Both the position numbers and the translations under genes were made by a program. The notes under the pieces are model-generated. The model did no database searches. It was not told the DNA's origin and worked only from the letters and a program-made list of their open reading frames with translations. Below, piece by piece: positions 7,901-15,345 of a stretch of 15,483 nt of DNA; the stretch's first letter is position 1, and every line of letters begins with the position of its first letter. Where the stretch lies: contig JAFWUX010000073.1 of assembly GCA_017523995.1 (NCBI GenBank), forward strand, positions 1-15,483, given 5' to 3'. The DNA comes from Oscillospiraceae bacterium (lineage in GTDB: Bacteria; Bacillota_A; Clostridia; Oscillospirales; Ruminococcaceae).

Positions 7901-10900
7901 TACATGCTGTCGGCGTTCTGTTCACATAGCGTTTCCGGTTCCAGTGTCTCCGGTTCTTCGCCCTTGCTGACAGTTACTCTGATATCGACCTGCTCGGTCT
8001 TGCCTTGTTCATCGGTCAGGATGCAGCGATAGGTTTTCGTGCCCGCCGCAGATGTATCCGGACAGTATTCCGGCTGCTCCGCGCCCTTGACCGCGGTCTG
8101 TGTGTCACCGGAAACAATGTACCACTGATACTTCAGATTGTCACCGCAGGCAAGCACGCGCAGGAACGCTGATTCATGCTGCTGCAGCTGGATATTCTCC
8201 GCATTGACGCGCATTACAAGCGGCTCATCGCAGAGCTGCAGACCCTCATTCTCTTTGAGCGCTGCAAGCGCAGATTCCGCAACGATCCATGTTTCCGGTG
8301 CAAAGGCATCGGCGGCGGCGGATTTCAGCGTTTCCGTCAGCCGGACAGACCGGCAGCCCGTCAGCGCTCCGAATGCAATCGTCTCCGTGTTTTCCAGAAT
8401 CACGCAGTCGATTTTCGCATCTGCAAAGGCGGATTCCGCAGCCGTTTTCAGCTTCGGGAACGAGAGCGCACCGGCATTGGCGCCGGCAAATGTCTGCGCT
8501 GCAACGGTTTCCAGTGCGGAGAATACGGTGGTATCATAGCCGTTGCCGATCATGAAGCCGTTGAACGCACCCGCACCGACCGACGTGATCTTTGCATAAT
8601 CGAGCCCGGTCGGGATGACCAGTCGGCCCGTTTGCAGGGCAAGCGCCCGCGCGCCGATCTTCGTCACGCCGGGCAGCGAGAGCTGACGTATTGCTGTACA
8701 CCCGTCGAATGTGTAAGCCGGAAGTTCGGTGATCTGCGGCGGCAGCATGACGCTGTGCAGACTGCTGTCTCCGGAGAACACACCCTCACCGAGCGTTTTC
8801 AGCGCAGGCAGGCGGACATCCCCTGCCCATGCCGCGCAATCCGCAAAAGCGCCGTCCCCGATTGCCGTGAGATGTTTCCACCTGAGCAGCGGATCGGTCA
8901 GGCTCAGGCAGCCGGAGAACGCCTCGTCTCCGACGGTTTCCGCATCCGGCAGATCCGCCTTGTTCAGCATGAAGCAGTCCGCAAAGAGCTTTGCAGGCAC
9001 AGCCGTCAGACCGTGCAGCGCGATCTCCGTCAGCGCTGAGCAGCCGCGGAATGCGGATTCCCCTGCCGATTTGACTGTATCCGCGAGAATGACCTCGCGC
9101 AGCAATTCGCAGTCTGCAAAGGCTTCGGCACCGAGCGTCTCCGCACCGGGCGCATAGAACCGCTCAAGCTCCGAGCAGTTCGCAAAAGCAGAATCCCCGA
9201 TCACCGTGACCGATGCAGGCAGCTGGATTTCCGCCGTAAAATGGTTGTTTTCAAAGGCATGCGGTGCAATTGCCGTGATCTTCTGCCCGTCGATCTCCTC
9301 CGGCACATAGAGCTTTTCCCGAACGCCGCGATAGGACATCAGAACGCCGTCCTTCACCGTATATGCCGCGCTGACATCCTCGCCGTTGATCGTATACACC
9401 GCTTCGGCTGCTGCACTGCCGATCCAGCCCTTGCGCACGGCAGCCGCGAGCAGCTGCGTGGTCTCAGAGATCGTCACCGGCTCCTGATAAAGCGTGCCGT
9501 TTTCCGGTGTCGGGGCGGTGCCGTCGGTTGTGTAGTAAATCTGCGCATCATCGAGATCAACCGTCAGTTCGACTGTAAGCGCCTTGCCGTAATTGCCCGA
9601 TTCCTCGGAAAACTCCGGCGCCGGACAGATACCGTCATCCCAGCGGAAATCCGCCATATTGACAAAGCCCCACGCAAAATCGCGGTCGAAGCCTGCCGGA
9701 CCGAGATCCTTTGCATTCAGCCGCAAAAGCGCCTCTGCACGCTGCGGCGTCATTTCTTTATCATAGGTCCGCAGGAGCGCACAGCACGCCGAAACATGCG
9801 GTGTCGCCATACTGGTGCCGTTCTGCGTTTCCTTTTTCTCCTCATCACCGAGCACATAGCTCAGGATGTTGAAGCCCGGCGCCACAACATCGACCGAGCT
9901 GCCGTAGTTCGAGAATGCGGCGCGCTCCATCTGCTCTGTCACCGCGCCGACTGTAATGCAGCTTGCGATGCTGCCCGGATAATAGTATCCGGCATCGTCG
10001 CCGTTGTTGCCCGCTGCCGCGCAGCAGATCATGCCGTTTTCATCCGCGATCGACATTGCCTCAATTTCCAGCGGGCTGACGCCGAGACCGCCGAAGCTCA
10101 TGTTGACAACATCCGCGCCTTTTTCGAGCGCATGCATCAGCCCGAGATAAATCTGCTCATCCGAGGCACTGCCCTGCTCATCAAACACCTTGATCGGCAG
10201 AATCTTGACATTGTTCGGCGTCATCTCACAGATCGTGCCTGTGACATGCGTGCCGTGATTGAGATCATCCTCGACGGTGTCATCGCCGGAATCCGAAATG
10301 TTGATGCCGCCCTCAAGAATTCTGCCCGCAAAGAGCTTCGGCACCGGATTGATGCCCGTATCAATGACTGCGACCGTGACCTCCGGCAGCGCTTCTGCAT
10401 CGAGATATTTCGCGATAAAATCCTCCGTGCCGATCAGCGGGACACCCCATGAATTATACTGCTTTTCCGCAGGCTGCTCCGCTGCGGCTTCTGCATCCTC
10501 CGCGCAGGGTTCCGCACTGTCCAGCGCCTGCGCATCGAGCGTGATGCGGTGCGAGGGCTGGACATATTCCACCGCAGGATCCGCGCAGTATGCCTGATAG
10601 GCGCGGTATGCCGCCGCCGAATCTGCATACTGCAGAATGTGCAGTCCGCGGTAGCCCTCCGCTGCGGATTCCGCACCGTGCAGATCAATCTTCCCCGCCG
10701 CCTTGACAATCAGACGGGCGGTCTGGAATTCGTTTGTAATTTTGAGGATACCGTCCTGCTCGTCAACTGTATAGCCCCATTGTTCGGCAGCATCCGAAAA
10801 GGGCTCCAGCTTTCTGCCCGAAGATTTCGCACTGCCGTCCGTGCGGAGCATCAGCTCGCCGTTCTGCACCTGCAGATCGCCGCAGACAGTTTCCGGCGCA

Positions 10901-11127
10901 CCGCCGTCCGCAGAGAGCGTGCCTTTCGCCGCATCGTAGATGATCGTATCATAGAAATCGCGGTCGGCATCGCCCTGCGTCACCGCGAGCACATTGCCGG
11001 AAAAAACTTCGAGCGAACATGTCTTCATCCCTGCCGCTGCCGCCGTAACCGCCGGAAGCTGCGGCAGAATGATCTGACATGCAGCCGCTGCGGCAAGCCC
11101 GATGCCGCATACCCGTTTGTGTTTCAT
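4933..11127 (-). CDS. Secreted S8 subtilisin-like protease with BspA repeats and C-terminal dockerin
   Basis: The ATG at 11127 is chosen because AAGGAG lies upstream at good distance. The 2064-residue product has a signal peptide (about 1-32), an I9-like propeptide (about 130-198), and a subtilase domain (about 245-490). The catalytic Asp256 (VIDTG), His291 (HGTHVTG) and Ser439 (NGTSMATPH) are visible, with the oxyanion Asn374 (AAGNNG), so it should be active. Then come a chitobiase/FN3-like domain (about 502-580, YYTTDGTAPT), BspA-type leucine-rich repeats (about 600-960), an Ig-like domain (about 970-1055) and an alternating array of two beta-modules (1070-1906). A type I dockerin (2003-2064) closes it; both calcium loops are intact (D2007-D2018, D2043-D2054). 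It is probably exported and docked to a cohesin scaffold. It follows the helicase gene by 22 nt and ends before a terminator. Confidence 0.93.
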   Translation of the reverse strand: MKHKRVCGIGLAAAAACQIILPQLPAVTAAAAGMKTCSLEVFSGNVLAVTQGDADRDFYDTIIYDAAKGTLSADGGAPETVCGDLQVQNGELMLRTDGSAKSSGRKLEPFSDAAEQWGYTVDEQDGILKITNEFQTARLIVKAAGKIDLHGAESAAEGYRGLHILQYADSAAAYRAYQAYCADPAVEYVQPSHRITLDAQALDSAEPCAEDAEAAAEQPAEKQYNSWGVPLIGTEDFIAKYLDAEALPEVTVAVIDTGINPVPKLFAGRILEGGINISDSGDDTVEDDLNHGTHVTGTICEMTPNNVKILPIKVFDEQGSASDEQIYLGLMHALEKGADVVNMSFGGLGVSPLEIEAMSIADENGMICCAAAGNNGDDAGYYYPGSIASCITVGAVTEQMERAAFSNYGSSVDVVAPGFNILSYVLGDEEKKETQNGTSMATPHVSACCALLRTYDKEMTPQRAEALLRLNAKDLGPAGFDRDFAWGFVNMADFRWDDGICPAPEFSEESGNYGKALTVELTVDLDDAQIYYTTDGTAPTPENGTLYQEPVTISETTQLLAAAVRKGWIGSAAAEAVYTINGEDVSAAYTVKDGVLMSYRGVREKLYVPEEIDGQKITAIAPHAFENNHFTAEIQLPASVTVIGDSAFANCSELERFYAPGAETLGAEAFADCELLREVILADTVKSAGESAFRGCSALTEIALHGLTAVPAKLFADCFMLNKADLPDAETVGDEAFSGCLSLTDPLLRWKHLTAIGDGAFADCAAWAGDVRLPALKTLGEGVFSGDSSLHSVMLPPQITELPAYTFDGCTAIRQLSLPGVTKIGARALALQTGRLVIPTGLDYAKITSVGAGAFNGFMIGNGYDTTVFSALETVAAQTFAGANAGALSFPKLKTAAESAFADAKIDCVILENTETIAFGALTGCRSVRLTETLKSAAADAFAPETWIVAESALAALKENEGLQLCDEPLVMRVNAENIQLQQHESAFLRVLACGDNLKYQWYIVSGDTQTAVKGAEQPEYCPDTSAAGTKTYRCILTDEQGKTEQVDIRVTVSKGEEPETLEPETLCEQNADSMYFAQIRVPESGDYRITAEGNAAAGGVLCDAAGQPVAEFESLLQGGEVLKAALTADKTYYLRCDARWKGDYALHLSNAAAPETDISECALKVTVQSSAVYDSGYEPEVIVRKPDGTALTRDKDYILRFTKHNQLIRISVYGIGSCSGYTETTVTCYEKIPEDTPVPVQIGYDKEEAVYVFIPKTTGVYNFYAGIEQGYAEEQLAYNRTGRYVGGSRYVNIRTRCWVADTPQHDDTVYAYSDYSSITKEYFNAPVTLNAGQTYYFVCSGSSGALYRLLITQENYDIRNAEITGSFSAIYSEGVSFSPRIRVKLDDRELTEGVDYQRYDSRSDIPGKAEVTVIGMGLYYGKITKQYEIMYEEPEPAETLTPLDTPVEVTCAEQRVRTIWFKAETGETPNETVRYRVLNERVSGGKMQYSLYRYDERFDSCALMLPMNGEQNDYLLTNGTYVLAVSREYPELSSKANISVLIPHSITDAVLTITDQPYTGSAVPLPVQVHAADGTALEVDRDFRINYKESNIMFGTVNFALYATPRTFGYQEGSFEIYVDLPEDAPPLELGAHSVSVTKEDRLAVYRVTPETDTEYVLCTSDVSDIVLRVFTPEAEMLEQDYGAGTKSVTFTVPAGETRYLMVKFNGTAREGTIHFRLETTLRLLSACDIDAETQVWTGEQITPKVTFKDGDYVLVEGTDYRMRYTVDDVNIGTATANYVGMGKYFGTCDVEFDIIPENLFETDFFEPVPLALDTSYQIDKNKDQYLVLSYKAGIETALQATFFEAMCKLSVQCYDASGAMTESIFFKPSGTLEATVPAGETVYFLVSVTNISSWNQHFCVMLHDADSDKMRTVRDEAGGIGYRISESGDYAEAYEIIPGEHTHLTLLPEIEGVPVSYVPEALFTDLEPDMVVTGYAGCAAADYADRYGFIYQQAAAPEQKPVTGDLNNDGRCSAADIAVFNAMLAEDPRLDAALFPFASADLNGDEMLDLLDLRALRLLIGQ

Positions 11128-11149
11128 AAAACCCTCTCCTTGCTTGCGC

Positions 11150-13381
11150 TCAATGTGCCGCATTCCAGCTCTGAATGCGTGCCTTCATTTCATCCACGGC
11201 AAGGATGCCGTAGGCAAAGCCCTTGCGCACAAGCTCTGCCGGTACATATTCATCATACTTTTCAAACAGCGGAATTTCATCCGGATACACAAGATCCATC
11301 GGATCAAACTCCTCCGCTGCCGCCTCTGCGACAATCCGGAAAAACTCCGCCTTGCTGACCTTCATCTTGAATGTCAGAAAATACGGTCTGGACGGCGACA
11401 AACCCGAAAGGAACAGCTTTTGCGCACATTTCACCTTCAGGAAACGCTCCATCGCAAGAAATGCATAGCTGCCGAGCCACGGAAACAGCGCCCACATCTC
11501 GCCGCCGAGACAGATCAGCGGCTCCTGCAGCAATCCGGAATTTGCCGCCGTGTGACGGGCAAGCTCCAGACGCGCAACCGCGTTTTTCATCAGATAGGGA
11601 TACTGCTTGTCCTCCTGCAGCACCTTGTGCATCCGCTCGAGAATCTTCGTCTGGATATCGCCCGGACAGTCGCCGAAATACGCAGGCACCTTGCCCTTGA
11701 CCATCGTGCAGTAGACGACATGGCGGTCAAAATCGACCTCATCCACCACCCAGACATGGCCTGCGATCGCGATTTTTTCTCCGGCAGGCGGCGGCTGAAC
11801 AATCGTGCCGATCTCCTGCGACTCCGAGCGGACCGTAAACTCCTCGCTGTCCTGAAAAACCGCGTAGAATTTGAAGTTATTGATCACGCGCTCACCGGCA
11901 AGCCCTGCAATCAGACCGCCGCGCTCCGTCCGCTGAATGTGATCCTTTTCGATCAGATGCCGCAGCAGCGTGCGGTAGTCATCCTGCGTGATGCGGTGGA
12001 ACGGCTGCAGCTTCAATACTCTGCCTGCAAGCTGCGCCGGTGTCATTTCGCCGTTTGCAGCAAGCGTGCTCATCGTCTGGTGATAGAGCAGGCTGAACGG
12101 CAGACGGTCCAGCTTCGGCGGCTCGACCCAGTGCTCCTCTGCGTAAAGCTGCACCAGTGCGATGCCCTGCAAAAGCTTCCACGGCACCGTAGAGGGCAGC
12201 ATCGCGCGTGCCTCGGGCTCCTCCTCACGCATGACGAACCACATCTCCGGCGGCAGACCGCGTCTGCCCGTGCGTCCCATGCGCTGCAGAAACGAGGAGA
12301 CCGTAAACGGCGCATCCAGCTGAAACGCGCGCTCCAGCTTGCCGATATCAATGCCGAGCTCGAGCGTCGCGGTGGTCACGGTTGTCATGACCTGCTCCTC
12401 ATCCTTCATGACGGCTTCTGCTGTCTCGCGAAACGAAGCCGAGAGATTGCCGTGATGAATCAGGAATCTGTCCTGTTCGTGATTCCATTCGCAATACTGC
12501 CGGAGCGAGGTTGTCACCGCCTCACACTCCTCGCGCGAATTGACAAAAACCAGACACTTCTTTCCGCGCGTATGCGAAAAGATGTAGCCGTATGCAGGAT
12601 CGGCGTGATTCGGCGCGGGATCGGTCTCCGGCTCGAGCGCCTCGGGTGCATCGACCTCTTTGCCCTCCGCCGCCTGCGTATCCATTGCGTAAAAATGCTC
12701 CATCGAGAGCCGCCATGTCGATTTCTGTGCGGCAATCTGCGGAATGACCGTATTCCGTCCGGAGCCTGTCCCGAGATATTCCGCAGTCTGCTCGATGTCG
12801 CCGATTGTCGCGGAAAGACCGATTCTGCGCGGTTTTGCACCGGAGAGATCCGAGAGCCGCTCAATCAGGCAGAGTGTCTGACCGCCGCGGTCGCCGCGCA
12901 GCAGGGAGTGCACCTCGTCGATGATCACAAAGCGCAGATCACGGAACAGCGCGGGAATCATCGCGTGCTTGTGGAGCATCAGCGCTTCGAGCGATTCCGG
13001 TGTGATCTGCAAAATGCCGGACGGATTTTTCAGCAGCTTTGCCTTCTGCGACTGCCCGACATCCCCGTGCCAGCGCCAGACTTTGATATCTGCGGGCTCG
13101 CAGAGCTCTGTCATGCGGCTGAACTGATCGTTGATGAGCGCTTTCAGCGGAGCAATGTAAATCGCGCCGACCGACTGCGGCGGATTTTCTTCGAGCAATG
13201 TCAGAACGGGGAAAAATGCCGCTTCGGTCTTGCCGGATGCGGTCGATGCGGAAATCAGGACATTGTCCTCCGTGTTGAAAATCGCATCCGCCGCGGCGAC
13301 CTGCACCGCTCTGAGCTTCTCCCAGCCCGAACGGAAAATGTATTCCTGTATAAAGGGGGCATAGCGTTCAAATGCGTCCAT
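11150..13381 (-). CDS. Lhr-type DEAD/DEAH-box helicase (SF2)
   Basis: The 743-residue product unwinds nucleic acid with ATP. Visible motifs are Walker A (SASTASGKT, 44-52), DEVH (155-158), SAT (190-192), motif V (LELGIDIG, 340-347) and motif VI (QRMGRTGRRG, 366-375). A winged-helix and beta-barrel part (about 430-600) and a C-terminal domain follow, as in the Lhr core. It is shorter than the long Lhr proteins of about 1500 residues. An acidic, proline-rich linker (about 233-262) is inserted in the second RecA domain. The ATG at 13381 is preferred because GGAGGG lies 9 nt upstream; the ATG at 13402 has no such site. Lhr proteins are linked to DNA repair and RNA handling. Its downstream partner is the exported protease, which is an odd pairing. 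Confidence 0.9.
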   Translation of the reverse strand: MDAFERYAPFIQEYIFRSGWEKLRAVQVAAADAIFNTEDNVLISASTASGKTEAAFFPVLTLLEENPPQSVGAIYIAPLKALINDQFSRMTELCEPADIKVWRWHGDVGQSQKAKLLKNPSGILQITPESLEALMLHKHAMIPALFRDLRFVIIDEVHSLLRGDRGGQTLCLIERLSDLSGAKPRRIGLSATIGDIEQTAEYLGTGSGRNTVIPQIAAQKSTWRLSMEHFYAMDTQAAEGKEVDAPEALEPETDPAPNHADPAYGYIFSHTRGKKCLVFVNSREECEAVTTSLRQYCEWNHEQDRFLIHHGNLSASFRETAEAVMKDEEQVMTTVTTATLELGIDIGKLERAFQLDAPFTVSSFLQRMGRTGRRGLPPEMWFVMREEEPEARAMLPSTVPWKLLQGIALVQLYAEEHWVEPPKLDRLPFSLLYHQTMSTLAANGEMTPAQLAGRVLKLQPFHRITQDDYRTLLRHLIEKDHIQRTERGGLIAGLAGERVINNFKFYAVFQDSEEFTVRSESQEIGTIVQPPPAGEKIAIAGHVWVVDEVDFDRHVVYCTMVKGKVPAYFGDCPGDIQTKILERMHKVLQEDKQYPYLMKNAVARLELARHTAANSGLLQEPLICLGGEMWALFPWLGSYAFLAMERFLKVKCAQKLFLSGLSPSRPYFLTFKMKVSKAEFFRIVAEAAAEEFDPMDLVYPDEIPLFEKYDEYVPAELVRKGFAYGILAVDEMKARIQSWNAAH

Positions 13382-13405
13382 GCGCACAGTCCCTCCGTTC
13401 ATTTT

Positions 13406-13433
13406 ATGATAAACGATAAATTTTTACAGTGAA
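13406..13433 (-). promoter_or_regulatory. Possible promoter of the helicase-protease unit
   Basis: On the minus strand there is TTCACT (13433-13428), a 16-nt spacer and TATCAT (13411-13406), with 4/6 and 5/6 consensus matches. The -10 box overlaps the left heptad operator arm. The start point would fall very close to the ribosome-binding site at 13396-13391, which lowers my confidence. Confidence 0.35.
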
Positions 13434-13500
13434 ATTGCATAAAGGTGCCTGACAATCCGTCATGCCGGATTGTGCAAACATATAATATTTATCGTTTATC
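13408..13500. promoter_or_regulatory. Mirrored operator pair between divergent units
   Basis: A perfect 14-bp inverted repeat, GATAAACGATAAAT at 13408-13421 and its complement at 13487-13500, flanks the centre of the divergent region. Each arm is a tandem heptad reading outward: TTTATCG TTTATCG (13488-13501) toward the DUF2975 operon, and TTTATCG TTTATCA on the minus strand toward the helicase. A related CGTTAA pair occurs at 13500 and 13521, 21 bp apart, on either side of the -35 box. The heptads suit binding by a small repressor; the XRE-type gene at 15114 is the obvious candidate, but this is inference. Confidence 0.6.
13452..13473. other. 8-bp dyad in the centre of the divergent region
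   Basis: ACAATCCG (13452-13459) is the complement of CGGATTGT (13466-13473), with a 6-nt loop. No T-run follows on either strand, so it is not a clear terminator. It could be a separate regulator site or a hairpin that insulates the two units. Confidence 0.5.
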
Positions 13501-13512
13501 GTTAAATTCTAG

Positions 13513-13541
13513 TTGACAAACGTTAATTTCCGTGCTATACT
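13513..13541 (+). promoter_or_regulatory. Strong promoter of the DUF2975-hydrolase-regulator operon
   Basis: TTGACA (13513-13518), a 17-nt spacer and TATACT (13536-13541) form a near-consensus sigma-A promoter. The tandem heptad ends 12 nt upstream, and a CGTTAA copy lies in the spacer. Binding there would block polymerase. The start point should be near 13548, giving a leader of about 46 nt. Confidence 0.85.
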
Positions 13542-13593
13542 GCGAACAACGGAGAGAGGAACGGCTCCGAATACACAAACGGAGGATAATACT

Positions 13594-14052
13594 ATGAGTA
13601 AAGATCAAATCATCCAAAAGCTCAAAAAGGGCAGCAAATGGATTGTTGTCATCTGCATTCTGGCAATCCTGTTCAATCTGGCGTGCATATTCCGGATGTT
13701 CGGTCATGTCCGGAACATTGCCGATCCGGATCCGGTTATGACATATGTACTTATTCGCGAGTTTATCACACTCGGCATCAACATCGTCATCATGGCACTG
13801 GCTGCATGGATGTTTCTGCGAATCTCGAAAGAAGGTATGCCGTTTTCCGCCGGAAATATTAGGATTGTTCGCATCGTCGGCATCCTGTTTCTGGTGAATG
13901 CAGTCATTCCCTCAGTGGTAACGGGCGCGGTCATCACGCCTTTTTCCATTCCGAACTATACGGCACTGATTGAGGGGCTGCTGTTCCTGTTTATCGCGCA
14001 TATCATCCGCTACGGCGCAATGCTGCAGCAGGAATCCGATGAAACGCTCTGA
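13594..14052 (+). CDS. DUF2975 family membrane protein
   Basis: The 152-residue product has four predicted membrane helices (about 15-36, 57-76, 92-112 and 121-139). It carries the family hallmarks G-x-PFS-x-x-N-I-R (81-90) and the ending IIRYGAMLQQESDETL-like, typical of DUF2975. The ATG at 13594 has GGAGG 8 nt upstream; an in-frame start further upstream would lie inside the promoter. DUF2975 genes are often found beside small XRE-type regulators, as with yoaS/yozG-like pairs in Bacillus, and one lies two genes downstream here. The function is unknown. A role in sensing or holding the regulator is possible. Confidence 0.87.
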   Translation: MSKDQIIQKLKKGSKWIVVICILAILFNLACIFRMFGHVRNIADPDPVMTYVLIREFITLGINIVIMALAAWMFLRISKEGMPFSAGNIRIVRIVGILFLVNAVIPSVVTGAVITPFSIPNYTALIEGLLFLFIAHIIRYGAMLQQESDETL

Positions 14053-14061
14053 GGCGGCATC

Positions 14062-15105
14062 ATGCAGAAACATGCAGCCAAAATCCTGAAGCGCATCACA
14101 CTGACAGTTTTCATCTTACTGCTGCTGTGTGCGGCATTTGTCGGGACGCTCTATGGCTATAACCGGCACATGCTCGCAAAAGAAGCCGCCCTGATTCAGC
14201 ATCAGGGGCAGTATGTGGAAATCGACGGCGCGAACATGAATATCTACACGACGGGCAGCGGCGACAGAACACTCGTCTTTATGGCAGGCGCCAATACACC
14301 GGCTGTCATCTACGATTTCAAGCCGCTGTTCAGCCGCCTCTCTGATTCGTTTCAGATCGCAGTGATCGAGAAATTCGGCTACGGCTGCAGCGATGACATC
14401 TCCGGTGAACGCACACTCAGCACCATGCTGCGGCAGGATCGCGAAGCACTCGAAAAAGTAGGCATCCCCGCGCCGTATATCCTCTGTCCGCATTCCGCAT
14501 CCGGTTTGGAGGCGGTGCGCTGGGCGCAGCTTTATCCGGATGAGGTTGCAGCGATCATCGGGCTCGATATGGCAGTGCCGGAACAGTTTGACTGTCAGAT
14601 CGGCGACATTCACACGGCGCAGACACAGACGCCCGAACAGGCATTGGCAGAAGATGCATTTTACAATTTCTGGATGTATGACATCGGCAGTTTCCGGCTC
14701 TACCGGTTTGCATCCGTCTTTCCGGCAGCCGCAAGCCCCGACCTGACCGCAGCGGAACAGGCGGAGTACAAAGCAATCACCTATCACTGGTACAGCCGGT
14801 TTTATGAGACCGCAATGGCGCGCGAAGGCATCCTGACCGACAGTCAGCGCAGCGACTTCATTGCGCTGCACGATGCGCCGGTTCCGGATGTGCCGACACT
14901 GTTCTTTGTCTCAAATGACAGCGATATGTTTGCAAAAATGCTCGGCGAGAACGGTCTGGAAAAGTGGAAAAGCATCCATGAAAACTATCTTGCAGGACTG
15001 ACACATGCAAAGCTTGTGCAGCTGCAGTGCGGACACTATGTGCATGTTGAGGAGCCCGAAGCCGTCAGCAATGCGATCCGCAGCTATCTGAATGAAACTC
15101 TGTGA
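14062..15105 (+). CDS. Membrane-anchored alpha/beta hydrolase
   Basis: The 347-residue product has one N-terminal membrane helix (about 13-33), with the hydrolase domain probably outside the cell. The nucleophile elbow reads P-H-S-A-S-G, so Ser145 is the likely nucleophile in place of the usual G-H-S-M-G. The acid is probably Asp286 or Asp288 in the FFVSNDSD strand, and the base is His325 (CGHYVHVEEPEAV). The fold otherwise fits esterase/lipase-like proteins; the substrate is unknown. The gene begins 9 nt after the DUF2975 stop, with a GAGG about 8 nt before its ATG, and its stop lies 8 nt before the regulator's ATG. The three genes should be one transcript. Confidence 0.85.
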   Translation: MQKHAAKILKRITLTVFILLLLCAAFVGTLYGYNRHMLAKEAALIQHQGQYVEIDGANMNIYTTGSGDRTLVFMAGANTPAVIYDFKPLFSRLSDSFQIAVIEKFGYGCSDDISGERTLSTMLRQDREALEKVGIPAPYILCPHSASGLEAVRWAQLYPDEVAAIIGLDMAVPEQFDCQIGDIHTAQTQTPEQALAEDAFYNFWMYDIGSFRLYRFASVFPAAASPDLTAAEQAEYKAITYHWYSRFYETAMAREGILTDSQRSDFIALHDAPVPDVPTLFFVSNDSDMFAKMLGENGLEKWKSIHENYLAGLTHAKLVQLQCGHYVHVEEPEAVSNAIRSYLNETL

Positions 15106-15113
15106 GGTGCGAT

Positions 15114-15326
15114 ATGGCTATTATTTTACGTCTGGACCGCGTCATGGCGGACCGGAAAATGAGTCTCAATGAGCTGAGCGAAAAGGTCGGCGTCAGCAAT
15201 GTCAATCTCTCGAAGCTCAAGACCGGAAAGGTCAGCGCGATCCGCTTTTCCACGCTCAATGCGATCTGTCTGGCGCTGCATTGCCAGCCAGGCGATATAC
15301 TGGAATTCGTAGAGGACGAGGAATAA
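15114..15326 (+). CDS. Small XRE/Cro-type HTH regulator
   Basis: The 70-residue product is almost all one HTH domain: MSLNELSEKVGVS is helix 2, and NVNLSKLKTGKVSAIRF is the recognition part, followed by LNAICLALHCQPGDILE. This is the pattern of the YozG-like/HTH_26 group. The ATG at 15114 has GAGG 6 nt upstream; the GTG at 15102 overlaps the hydrolase stop and lacks a site. As last gene of the DUF2975 operon it probably regulates that operon by binding the heptad sites near 13488-13529, and perhaps the divergent helicase unit as well. Confidence 0.9.
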   Translation: MAIILRLDRVMADRKMSLNELSEKVGVSNVNLSKLKTGKVSAIRFSTLNAICLALHCQPGDILEFVEDEE

Positions 15327-15345
15327 ACGCCTCACGCTTCGCTAT

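Noticed and set aside
9241..10452. Plus-strand frame opposite the subtilase domain
   Set aside because: The minus strand carries the intact catalytic triad; this frame has no recognisable feature.
11102..13432. Long plus-strand frame opposite the helicase gene
   Set aside because: The opposite strand has all SF2 helicase motifs; this frame has none, and its His/Arg/Cys-rich composition is typical of an antisense shadow.
14116..14871. Minus-strand frame opposite the hydrolase
   Set aside because: The hydrolase has a clear operon position, start site and active-site residues; the antisense frame has none.
15102..15113. Earlier GTG start for the XRE-type regulator
   Set aside because: It overlaps the hydrolase stop, has no ribosome-binding site, and would add four residues before the usual family start.
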